NCBI RefSeq assembly: GCF_001949145.1
Contig: NW_019091412.1
Coordinates: 1,365,477 to 1,381,482, forward strand
DNA: 16,006 bases
From: Acanthaster planci
Taxonomy: Eukaryota; Echinodermata; Asteroidea; Valvatida; Acanthasteridae
Reading direction: 5' to 3'
Both the position numbers and the translations under genes were made by a program. Below the pieces are notes generated by a model. The model had not been told where the DNA came from, searched no databases, and was given only the letters and a program-made list of their open reading frames with translations. Shown piece by piece: positions 9,301-15,919 of this stretch. How positions within the stretch are numbered: the stretch's first letter is position 1; every line of letters starts with the position of its first letter.

Positions 9301-9699
9301 CAGGTTTATTTTCAAATAATTCTCCAGAGCATTTAAAGTCATGTTAAATTGTACAAGACTGTTTAAAATGGATGAGTAAAGGTGAGTGAGTGTGTGTAAC
9401 AGTTGGGGTATAGGCTTAGTCATGCTAGTCATGTGAATTGTAGGGGCCTACTTCGTACGAGGCTTCACGTAAAACCATGAAAACTAGGCATAGGCAAATT
9501 GAACATGTTGATCTTGACGATGGTTTGTTTACGCATGGAGGAAGGAACACACCTCCTCCATGGTTGACGTTATCGGTTATGAACTCACTTGCTCATATTT
9601 GTTTTCTTCAGATGAGTTGTCCGATGCTAACTGCCGTTTTGCCCCACTGCTGACGGAGGCAACTCGGAAGAAGGAGTAAATCTTTTGTTGTCCAATCAT
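6182..9699 (-). CDS. UNG: Uracil-DNA glycosylase, nuclear UNG2 type, complete, eight exons, 324 residues
   Basis: UNG removes uracil from DNA and so starts base-excision repair. Exons in transcript order: 9699-9589, 9266-9015, 8648-8553, 8421-8367, 7980-7938, 7618-7530, 6930-6752, 6331-6182. They sum to 975 nt (324 codons plus TAG), all junctions are GT/AG and all phases agree. Residues 4-11 (QQKIYSFF) form a PIP box for PCNA. Residues 63-84 ([19 protein letters not shown] core) match the RPA2-binding helix of vertebrate UNG2. The catalytic domain has the water-activating loop [13 protein letters not shown] (Asp162, Tyr164), LCFSV (Phe175, stacks on uracil), the Ser/Pro loop [14 protein letters not shown] (Asn221, uracil recognition), and the DNA-intercalating loop [14 protein letters not shown] (His285). 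The length is close to human UNG2 (313). It ends WGNLNME. The start ATG 9699-9697 is set by the conserved MIGQ..IYSFF start. No defect was seen. It converges with MIC60 and diverges from the P450 gene. Confidence 0.97.
6332..6751 (-). other. UNG: UNG intron 7, nothing recognised
   Basis: AT-rich intron with a T(12) run near 6626. No repeat unit, gene or hairpin of note was found. Confidence 0.6.
6752..6930 (-). CDS. UNG: UNG exon 7
   Basis: 179 nt: completes Gly216, then [20 protein letters not shown] ... [19 protein letters not shown], ending in phase 0 at ACT|GTATGT. It holds Asn221 and the core strand VFLLWG. Confidence 0.95.
6931..7529 (-). other. UNG: UNG intron 6, with a small hairpin
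   Basis: A perfect 10-bp inverted repeat, CTTTAAACGT (7098-7107) and ACGTTTAAAG (7117-7126), encloses 9 bases. The 111-codon plus-strand frame (7142-7477) in this intron resembles no family I know and is taken as chance. Confidence 0.6.
7530..7618 (-). CDS. UNG: UNG exon 6
   Basis: 89 nt: completes Ser186, then [20 protein letters not shown] and GDLTGWAKQ plus one base of Gly216. The HGDLxGWAKQG segment is a hallmark of the family. Confidence 0.94.
7619..8366 (-). other. UNG: UNG introns 4 and 5 flanking the micro-exon, nothing recognised
   Basis: Two introns (7619-7937 and 7981-8366) either side of the 43-nt exon. AT-rich, with an ACATGTAC-type alternating tract near 8167-8180. No other feature was seen. 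Confidence 0.6.
7938..7980 (-). CDS. UNG: UNG exon 5 (43-nt micro-exon)
   Basis: It completes Gly172, then [13 protein letters not shown] and two bases of Ser186. The acceptor CTGTGTCAG and donor CCCAG|GTAACT are clear. Phe175 stacks on the base. Confidence 0.93.
8367..8421 (-). CDS. UNG: UNG exon 4 (catalytic Asp loop)
   Basis: 55 nt: [18 protein letters not shown] plus one base of Gly. It carries the catalytic Asp (residue 162) and Tyr164. Donor CATG|GTATGT. Confidence 0.95.
8553..8648 (-). CDS. UNG: UNG exon 3
   Basis: 32 codons, phase 0 (TTTTGTCAG|CTTCAA ... CATGAT|GTATGT): [20 protein letters not shown] then [12 protein letters not shown]. The YPP..QV..WTQ segment is typical of UNG. 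Confidence 0.93.
8826..8910. repeat. Near-perfect 29-bp inverted repeat (hairpin or foldback element) in UNG intron 2
   Basis: The left arm, 8826-8854 (GCTAATACCACAC ... TGATTTTGCACAA), matches the reverse complement of the right arm, 8882-8910, at 27 of 29 positions. The two differences are TA versus CG at the arm centre. The spacer is 27 bases. It lies inside the intron between exons 2 and 3 (8649-9014). It could be a tiny foldback MITE, a miRNA-like hairpin, or an inverted duplication. Confidence 0.85.
9015..9266 (-). CDS. UNG: UNG exon 2 (linker, RPA2-like helix, start of the catalytic domain)
   Basis: 84 codons, phase 0 at both ends (CATACAG|GTATCA ... ACAAAA|GTACGG). It contains basic PSKKLKS (41-47), the helix around residues 63-84, and [19 protein letters not shown], the conserved start of the glycosylase fold. 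An in-frame ATG lies five codons upstream in the intron (9281) and could start a shorter form. Confidence 0.92.
9267..9588 (-). other. UNG: UNG intron 1, nothing but a small hairpin
   Basis: CATGGAGGA (9534-9542) and TCCTCCATG (9554-9562) pair across 11 bases. No alternative UNG1-like mitochondrial first exon was recognised here. Confidence 0.5.
9589..9699 (-). CDS. UNG: UNG exon 1 (start codon, PIP box)
   Basis: 37 codons from ATG 9699 to GAG CAA, then donor [17 protein letters not shown] fits the PIP consensus Q-x-x-I-x-x-F-F. A basic patch AKRQL follows at residues 20-24. Confidence 0.93.
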
Positions 9700-9812
9700 T
9701 CTGTGGTAATTTAATTTTACAAAGGTGAAACAGTGCCCGAACAAGCTGGATCTCAATCGATATAGGCTCCTTATCATTGCATAAGCTGTAGTTTAGTGAG
9801 TACATGTGCAAA

Positions 9813-9838
9813 TTTCGCGCCACCGAGTGGGCGCCAAT
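9813..9838 (-). promoter_or_regulatory. UNG: Paired E2F-like sites and CCAAT box in the UNG promoter region
   Basis: TTTCGCGC (9813-9820) fits the E2F consensus TTTSSCGC exactly. On the opposite strand, ATTGGCGC (9838-9831) is a one-mismatch E2F-like site, and the same bases contain GCCAAT, a CCAAT box. The pair lies about 115-140 bp upstream of the UNG ATG. Human UNG is known to be S-phase linked with E2F control, so the position makes biological sense. Function is inferred from motif and place only. Confidence 0.5.
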
Positions 9839-10513
9839 ATTATTACCCACAGATAATGGAACATCCCATTTTTACAATTCCAATTCCTTTTTTTCAGATC
9901 ACATTTATACATAATTGAATTATTGATAACTTTAACACAAGATGAATACATATTAAAATTTTTGATGATAGTATTACATGTGGTTGTGACCAAAAACCTT
10001 ATGTGATAAAATACGTTGTAACTATCAGAGGTGATTGCATATGGTACGTCCGACAATTAATAATAGTAAGAGTTGTTATTATGGGTGCATTGTCCCAATT
10101 AAAGGAAAAGAGATTGTTTCGAAAAGAGGGGTCTGTTTGGGCCAAGAAATGGTGGGATTGTGTCACTATGGCTCAGGATCATCAGACAAAAATGGGATTG
10201 AAAATTAGTCAGAAGAGCCCCAGGAAGGTGAGGGATGTCATTTGAAAAATAGCAGCTGGGAAGGGCTTGGCAACGTTCACTCTTGGGGGGTGAGTTTGTC
10301 TTGGGCCGATAATTAAAAATTCATTTGTTAACCTACTAAAAATTGAAAATAAAATTAAATCTGAAGGACCAAACAACACATTGTTTTTTGTTTGAGAGGC
10401 CTCAGGGACTCCAGTTGCCTGCCATGGGGCTCCAAACTTGGTTGATCTTACACTATTTTCAATGGAGCTTGAATTGGTTCAGTGCACCCTTATTTGCCGG
10501 CCACCTGACCGTT
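9839..10513. other. Intergenic spacer between divergent UNG and P450 genes (first part)
   Basis: Mostly AT-rich and without recognisable genes. A plus-strand frame from ATG 10081 (MGALSQLKEKRLFRKEGSVW...) ends at a good donor-like AAG|GTGAGG at 10228. It matches no family I know and its phase does not fit the P450 exon at 11473, so it is not called. Confidence 0.5.
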
Positions 10514-11346
10514 TGAGGGCGCTGTTTACAAACATCGGTGGAAATTAGGAAATTAAAGCTAAGCCTAAGGCTGGGCTGAGTAACATTTTGTTTGGGGAGT
10601 TGCATTTTTTGTATGGAGGAATACAGATATTGAGGTAATAATTTTATTCATAATTTGACTTCTCTGTTTGTGATTTCACACGTTTTTGCGTAGAACATAC
10701 ACTGCATGTACTCTTAATGGGCCATATCCCATGATTCGGCTACGCGATTATCGATTCTCCAGTCATGTGTCGTGTGTCTTCCTTCCTCCATCGGTTAGGC
10801 CAAGGCCTTGACTTAGGTTTAGGTAAGGAGCTGGATTGGAGGCTAATAAATTTTTCAAATATTTGTTCTGTTTGAAGTGATCTTGGAAAAGATGTCATAA
10901 GAACTAACGTGCATGATCGTATTATATAACCGTCTATTGTCAAGTCTCATTGGTTTTCACAGTAAGCATGGTAAGTTGTAAAATAAGGGACCTGGCGACT
11001 GTTATTCACACTATACCAACAAACACGTCATTCTGATACAATAGAAATAGGCCTATGGGTTCCATTGGACTTCAAATCGATTTGAAGCGAGGATGTTTTG
11101 CTTTACACATGTGTAATGCAGAGCAAACTGATTATTTTGTACACAAAAGTAAGTGTGGATTTTAAATGAAAACCTCAAAATTTATATTTTTGTTAAATCT
11201 TTATTCTTATTTGTGCCTTATTTCAATGAATTAAATGTTGGCTTCACTTCAATTTTAAAAAATGAGCTACAGCATGCAAAAAAAGACAAATTTTAATCAC
11301 AATTTCCTATTTAAGAAAATGAGTTTCCAAATAAACAGCGCCCTCA
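10514..11346. mobile_element. Segment bounded by perfect 15-bp inverted repeats, possible non-autonomous DNA transposon
   Basis: TGAGGGCGCTGTTTA (10514-10528) and TAAACAGCGCCCTCA (11332-11346) are exact reverse complements 833 bp apart in otherwise AT-rich DNA. A shared TAGGAAATT word follows inside both ends with similar spacing. No clear target duplication and no transposase frame was found, so an old MITE-like element is likely but not shown. Confidence 0.45.
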
Positions 11347-11472
11347 CCCGTGTGCATGTCCCTACCATGACATGGACGTTTAGGTCATTAGGTGTGCATA
11401 GGCCAAGGTGTTGGTAGCCCAACGGTTCCTGTCACAAGCACAATTGTGTATTACTTCTCTTCTTTGTTGCAG
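11347..11472 (+). other. Sequence upstream of the first visible P450 exon
   Basis: It ends in a strong pyrimidine tract and CAG (TTCTTTGTTGCAG, 11460-11472), so the exon at 11473 is probably not the first of its transcript. An upstream exon was not identified. It may be untranslated. Confidence 0.4.
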
Positions 11473-11763
11473 TTCCCCATCGTCCCCATCAAATTTCCCA
11501 TCATCTCCAGTCGTTGACCACACCCTTTCCATCGCCTCACACAGTCTACTCCACCACCCGGCCTTCCACCCCCATGGCTATTCCTAAGGGACGTGTTGGC
11601 TACAGCATCATTGGAGATAGGTCTGCAGAGTTCTACAAGAATCCCATTGCATTTGTCAACTGCCGTATTGAGGAGTATGGTTCAAGGGTGTTCTTATCAC
11701 GCCTGCTCAATAAGCCTACCGTTTTCATTGGAACAGTCAGCGGAGTCAAGGAACTCACAGGAG
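11473..11763 (+). CDS. P450-like exon 1 (visible)
   Basis: Acceptor at 11472, donor GGAG|GTGTGT at 11764. The first in-frame ATG is 11574, in context CCCCCATGG. Upstream of it the same frame is open back to a stop at 11415-11417 and reads Pro/Ser/Thr/His-rich sequence, so translation could begin in an earlier exon. The P450-like part starts at AIPKGRVGYSIIGD. Confidence 0.75.
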
Positions 11764-14700
11764 GTGTGTACAAGTAACAGTCCTTGAACAGGTGTTGTGC
11801 TGTTGAATCATCATAAAATCGCCACTCGCATAATGTACATTTGCATACTTAAAAAATTTAAGTGTTTTTCTTTTCATTTTGTTTTAGTTTTGCTCAGGAT
11901 TTTATGATTAACTCTATTTCTCTCCCAAGACAAAGCAAAATTAACTTATCAAAGCATGACTTCTTTGACCAGTTTACTATACACTTTGTGTTGATGATAT
12001 CTGTCTTGCAGAATATCATACATGCATCAGGCTGATTCAGATAATTTTGGCTGGATTTCAAAGTTTTCTTTTAGCACATGGAACCGATATGAAGGACATT
12101 TTTGCTTATTGAAACCTGTAGCAGTTTACAGTCAAACATGTCAAATTGCTGGCAGGTTTTTGCGGATACTGTGAGGCACATTTAGTTGTATCAGATTAAA
12201 GTATATCATTTTAAAATCACTCTTATGCCTCTTAACAGAAAAAAGTGTTCATTTTGACATGGGATACCGAGCCTTCTTACAGCCAATGTTTGGAGATAAC
12301 ATTATGTTTGAGGTACCCATCGAGGCAGCTCGGCTACACAAGGTGATTCATTCTATATATGGTGCTCAAACAATACCCAGCATTCAAAATCTCATCCAGA
12401 AACTCACCAAGAAACACTTCAGCTCACTCCACAAAAGGTAAGAAACTGAGTAACCCAGAGTCTTATTTTTACTCTTCACATTAAGACCATTTTATTGAAA
12501 GGTTAGGTTTGCTGTAATTGATTAAATGACCTGTTATAAACTCATTATTATGCTGTGAACTTAATAAGGCTGCTTTTCTTACCTTTTCACAGTCAGTGTG
12601 TCAGCGTATACAATGTCTTCAAGCGGTTTGCAACAGAACTATCCTTGGCTCTGTTCCTGGGTCTGGATGCAGATGAACACCCAGAGATTACAGAAAGTAT
12701 CATTGCACTCACCACCACACATTGGCATGGTAAGTACATGTAGATAGGATGATAGAACTCACCCTGACACATTAACATGGTGAGCATATAGTTAAATGAT
12801 TGCACTTTTCATTACACTGCCATGGTGAGGCGATGGTATGAACACACTCATCACCACATATTGGTATGGTTAAGCAGACAGGACGATAGAGCTCACCACC
12901 ACACAGTGGCATGGTAAGTACATGTAGATAGGATGATAGCACTCACCCCAACATAGTAACATGGTGAGCTTATAGTTAAATTATTGCACATGATGAGCAG
13001 GGTAGATGGCACTTACCACCACTCTGAAATGGTGAGCCGATGGTATGAACACATGTTATCACCACATATTAGCATGGTTAAGCAGACAGGATGATAGAAC
13101 TCACCACCACACATTGACATGGTAAATTGAGTAAATTGCATGCCAATGGAAGTGGGCTCTGGACAAAGTTGTAGTGACCCTCAAGATATGAAACTCTGGC
13201 AGTGAAAATAAGCCTTATGGTTCTGTTTACAGTTTAAAATAATTAATAATTGACATTTATAAAGCGCCCAATCCATCAAGCTGCTCCCAGGCGCTGTACA
13301 TCAAAATATAGATAAATAAATATAACCTACATGTACATGTACCATTATCAAAATCAATACTAAGAAACTAAAAATGCTTGTTTAAAAAGGTGCGTCTTCA
13401 GCTCGGTCTTAAAACTCTCCACATTCCTAGACTCTCTAAGATGAACTTCAAGCTGGTTCCAGAGACAGGGACCAGCCACAGAAAACATCCTCTCACCAGC
13501 AGAAGACAACCTAGATTTTGGAAGAGTAAGCCTAGACGAGTCCAGCGCGGAACGAGTGAATCGACTAGGAATCCTAACATCAAGCAAATCACTTAAATAA
13601 CTTGGAGCACTGTCGTGGAGACATTTAAAGATCAGGAGACACACTTTAAACATTACCCTATATTTTACTGGCAACCAATGTAGTTGCATCAGTGCAAGAG
13701 TGATGTGGTCAAATTTCTAGCCATTAGTGAGTAAACTTGCTGCAGCATTCTGGACTCTCCGCAAAGGAGCAAGGGCTGACGCCGATAGACCTATTAAAAC
13801 AGAGTTACAATAGTCTATGCGAGACGTAACAAGTGCATGAATAATCTGCTCCATGGCTGATTGACCCCAAAACGTTTAATTTTGCTTATATTGTACAGGT
13901 GATACATTGCAGAGCGAGAGGCATTCTTGATGTGGGATTGCATGTTCATTTTGTTGTAAAAAATCACACCCAGACTCTTGACTTCAGAGACTGCGGTAAT
14001 ATTGTGATTACCAATATTCACAACAGTTCTAGGAATTTTGCTCAACAACATATGCGATCCAATGATAAGTAGATCTGTCTTATCATCATTTAGCTTAAAT
14101 TAATCGCCATCCAACATTTGATGTTGTCACAGCATTTTTCCAAAACTGACACTTGTTGCTGTACAATGCATGTTACTGGCAGTTGGCTGTGCTGACAAAT
14201 ACAACTGAGTGTCATCTATATAAAAATGACAACTCAGTCCATGATGCCTATAACATCCCCTAATGGCAACATATGCACATTGAATGAAAGTGGTCCAAGT
14301 ACAGAGCCCTGGGGGACACCATACTTAAGTATATAGGTCTCACTCATAGTTCCCACATCCAATCCACTCCGACCATTAGGCGATAAAGACCAAATCTGAA
14401 CTCTCTGTAAATGGTCTCTAAGGTAAGAAGAAAACCAGTTGAAGGTATTTTGTGAAACTCCTACATTTGTCCTTAAATCGATGAAGCAAAATGTCATGAT
14501 CAAGCGTATCAAACGCAGCACTTAGATCAAGAAATACCAGAATGGAGACTTTGCCCTCATCCATATTTTCCAAATATCATTTTGAATGCGGGCAAGAGTC
14601 GTTTCCGTCCCATGGTGGTGCTTATATGCCGATTGAAAAGGTTCATGTAACATTAACCTGGTCATATGATTAGTAAGTTGTTGCGCAACCACCTTCTCAA

Positions 14701-15919
14701 GAGCCTTGGAGACAAATGGTAAATTGGCAATTGGCTGATAATTCTTAAGCAGCTCGGCTTGATCAGCCTTGAGGTTCTGAGATTTTGGAATGGGAGTAAC
14801 AGTAGACATCTTAAAATCATTTTGAAAAACTGCAAGGTTAATAGAAGAATTAACAAGAGATGTGATTATTGGGCAAATTTCAGACAAACAGCATTTTAAA
14901 AGTGCAGTCGGTATCGGGTCAGCGCCGCAAGTTTTTGGAGGACACTTGCGTATGATTTGCTGGATCTGTGCACAAGTGGTGGAGCCTAAATTAAGCTTAC
15001 ATCCTTCGGGAAAAATTGGATCTTGAATACTAAAATCTCCTTGACCCACACTACTCATACTCATTGAAATAACGTATTTTGTGTGTACATATCAGGGATC
15101 ATCTCCGTGCCTTTAAGTGTAAGGGTCTCCATGTTTACATCAGCGTACAGTAGAGCTCTAGAGGCCAAGGTATGTGGGTGAAATTTCAAATTATCTTCTT
15201 ACTCATGGCAGTGTATCAAAAAAGATGAATTTTTTATCAAAGCTACGGTATACATGTATAAACTTATGTTTGAATCAGCCAATTTGACTTTCGTAACTTG
15301 GAAAACTAAGTACTTTGGGCTATAGAGGAAAGCCTACTAACCAGATTAGTACTGTTGTCTGTTGCCAGGAAAAGCTGTTAGAAATTATCCGGGAGAAGTT
15401 GGAACATGTCCAAGATGGTTCTCTCTTGCAACAGATGACTCAGGCAGGATTTCAGACGGAAGCAGAGATGGAACAACACATGTTGCTCTTCACATCAGCT
15501 CTTGTACCAAAAGCTCTCGCTTCTATGATGACATCATTCCTGCTAGCTATAGCAGGTCCAGACAAGGTAGGTTTCTGAAGTAGTGCACATCTCATCCTTG
15601 CAAATGCCTGAAATGAGTAACTTTTATTCCTTTTCCTTTTTTTTGATCTATTTTCATAATGGACTCAGTGTGTAGGCTACAGACTGTGCTGTGCCATCTG
15701 GCATGTATGGCTTTTTCACCCTACATTCCAGACTCATTCCACTGGATGGTATTTGTTGATTGAGCCCTCAACGAGCTTTTTTACCTTTGTGCTTATAAAT
15801 CCTTGCAGAAATCCTCAAGAGAACGAGCGAGTGGCGATAATGAATATCTGCAACATATTCTCCTTGAGGTAGAGAGGCTATGGCCACCACTTCTAGGAGG
15901 AAGGAGACTTGCCATCAAG
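11473..15919 (+). CDS. Cytochrome P450-like gene with an atypical I helix, six visible exons, 3' partial
   Basis: Exons: 11473-11763, 12239-12437, 12593-12729, 15096-15169, 15369-15566, 15809-15919. All are GT/AG and in consistent phase, giving about 303 codons from ATG 11574. The N-terminal part (GRVGYSIIGDRSAEFYKNP, IEEYGSRVF, NKPTVFIG) has the shape of P450 helix A and sheet 1. VPLSVRVSMFTSAYSRALEAK fits the P450 F/G region (lPin.pgt....AlkAR in CYP26-like proteins). EVER (286-289) is the K-helix ExxR, followed by WPPLLGGRRLAIK, close to the PP.pGGFR.A.K of CYP26/CYP120. The I helix reads LLFTSALVPKALASMM, where A/G-G-x-D/E-T-T is expected. The haem Cys region lies beyond the window. No membrane anchor is visible after ATG 11574. 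Family level is uncertain; CYP26/CYP51-like or a CYP74-clan relative are options. Confidence 0.78.
11764..12238 (+). other. P450-like gene intron 1, nothing recognised
   Basis: AT-rich intron sequence without repeats or frames of note. Confidence 0.6.
12239..12437 (+). CDS. P450-like exon 2
   Basis: Acceptor TTAACAG and donor AAAAG|GTAAGA. It encodes KSVHFDMGYRAFLQPMFGDN then IMFEVPIEAARLHKVIHSIYG..., matching the LyGdn..f..g..h..lr....f P450 B'/C-helix region in outline. The usual WR of helix C is not evident. Confidence 0.75.
12593..12729 (+). CDS. P450-like exon 3
   Basis: Acceptor CTTTTCACAG and donor CATG|GTAAGT. FKRFATELSLALFLGLDADE fits the P450 helix E region (f.l....i..lflG.d). Its last 20 or so bases and its donor are copied in the tandem repeat that follows. 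Confidence 0.8.
12708..13125 (+). repeat. Degenerate tandem repeat derived from the P450 exon 3 / intron border
   Basis: Related units start at CTCACCACCAC at about 12708, 12892 and 13100, giving periods of about 184 and 208 bp. The first unit begins inside exon 3 (ACTCACCACCACACATTGGC) and includes the splice donor. The second repeats that exon tail with one change (ACAGTGGCATG) and an identical GTAAGTACATGTAG at 12914. The third has GACATGGTAAATTG. Within units, shorter GATAG.(A/G)CTCACC...CATGG words recur, so the array is a repeat of repeats. Confidence 0.85.
13126..13232 (+). other. Intron between the tandem repeat and the retrotransposon
   Basis: Short unremarkable stretch of P450 intron 3. 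Confidence 0.5.
13360..13689 (-). pseudogene. Non-LTR retrotransposon ORF2 C-terminal domain
   Basis: LHWLPVKYRVMFKVCLLIFK, then LHDSAPSYLSDLL, FSVAGPCLWNQLEVHLRES and FKTELKTHLFKQAF. This domain is shared across CR1/L2-like elements. Confidence 0.9.
13815..14051 (-). pseudogene. Reverse transcriptase thumb fragment
   Basis: VKSLGVIFYNKMNMQSHIKN followed by A..A.YHLYNISKIKRF is the usual LGV..D..L....HI.N...A..HL..I..IR thumb signature of this retroelement group. The frame breaks after about 60 residues. Confidence 0.8.
14234..14521 (-). pseudogene. Reverse transcriptase fragment (palm, with GVPQGSVLGP)
   Basis: Only the later part of this open stretch is in the native frame (NTFNWFSSYLRDHLQRVQI, then KYGVPQGSVLGPLSF). 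Its first codons read the motif A region out of frame. The YIDD box follows in a different frame at 14222-14211. Confidence 0.8.
14522..15064 (-). pseudogene. Reverse transcriptase fragment (fingers and start of palm)
   Basis: 181-codon open stretch with the classic NYRPISNLPFLSKVLEKVV-type block (here NYQPIANLPFVSKALEKVV) and FQSAYKHHHGTETTLARIQND. At its 3' end the frame slips: the expected DEGKVSILVFLDLSAAFDTLDH continues in another frame. Confidence 0.88.
15096..15169 (+). CDS. P450-like exon 4
   Basis: 74 nt: completes Gly176, then IISVPLSVRVSMFTSAYSRA and LEAK, ending AAG|GTATGT. The preceding retrotransposon relic reaches to within about 30 bases of the acceptor. Confidence 0.8.
15369..15566 (+). 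CDS. P450-like exon 5 (I helix)
   Basis: 66 codons, phase 0 (TTGCCAG|GAAAAG ... GACAAG|GTAGGT). It runs EKLLEIIREKLEHVQDGSLL to the I-helix segment at residues 238-260. The acid-threonine pair is absent. Confidence 0.82.
15567..15808 (+). other. P450-like gene intron 5
   Basis: Checked for a hidden small exon that could restore the normal I-to-K spacing. None was seen, and exons 5 and 6 already join in phase 0. Confidence 0.55.
15809..15919 (+). CDS. P450-like exon 6 (K helix ExxR)
   Basis: 37 codons, phase 0 (CCTTGCAG|AAATCC ... ATCAAG|GTAAGG): NEYLQHILLEVERLWPPLLG then GRRLAIK. ExxR is residues 286-289. The gene continues past the window. Confidence 0.85.

Larger units (their letters stand above)
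13233..15064 (-). mobile_element. Decayed, 5'-truncated L2/CR1-like non-LTR retrotransposon, antisense in a P450 intron
   Basis: Read on the minus strand: reverse transcriptase N-terminal part (15064-14522, with CGADPIPTALLK and KNYQPIANLPFVSKALEKVV), palm motif A SAAFDTLDH in a shifted frame (around 14504-14525), GVPQGSVLGP (about 14320-14290), the active-site box YIDD (14222-14211), the thumb segment VKSLGVIFYNKMNMQSHIKN (within 14051-13815), and the C-terminal LHWLPVKYR...LWNQL...LKTHLF domain (13689-13360). The 3' tail continues to about 13233, with a GGCGCTTTATAAAT motif and an ATTATTAATTATTTT-like end. Frame shifts and stops separate these blocks and there is no endonuclease domain, so it is dead. 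No target duplication was found. Clade by motif memory: L2/CR1/Crack group. Confidence 0.88.

Noticed and set aside
9534-9562. 9-bp hairpin CATGGAGGA / TCCTCCATG in UNG intron 1
   Set aside because: Short arms are expected by chance in a window of this size.
10003-10245. Plus-strand frame (MGALSQLKEKRLF...) ending at a donor-like AAG|GTGAGG, a possible first exon of the P450 gene
   Set aside because: Joined in phase 0 to 11473 it hits a stop within 15 codons. No P450 anchor sequence and no family match. It could still be an untranslated or unrelated exon.
11514-11777. TTG at 11514 as translation start of the P450-like gene
   Set aside because: A eukaryotic gene would be expected to start at ATG. 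The first in-frame ATG is 11574, and the exon is preceded by a clear splice acceptor.
13378-13596. Plus-strand frames opposite the retrotransposon C-terminal domain
   Set aside because: They are shadows of the antisense ORF2 remnant, which has the recognisable protein motifs.
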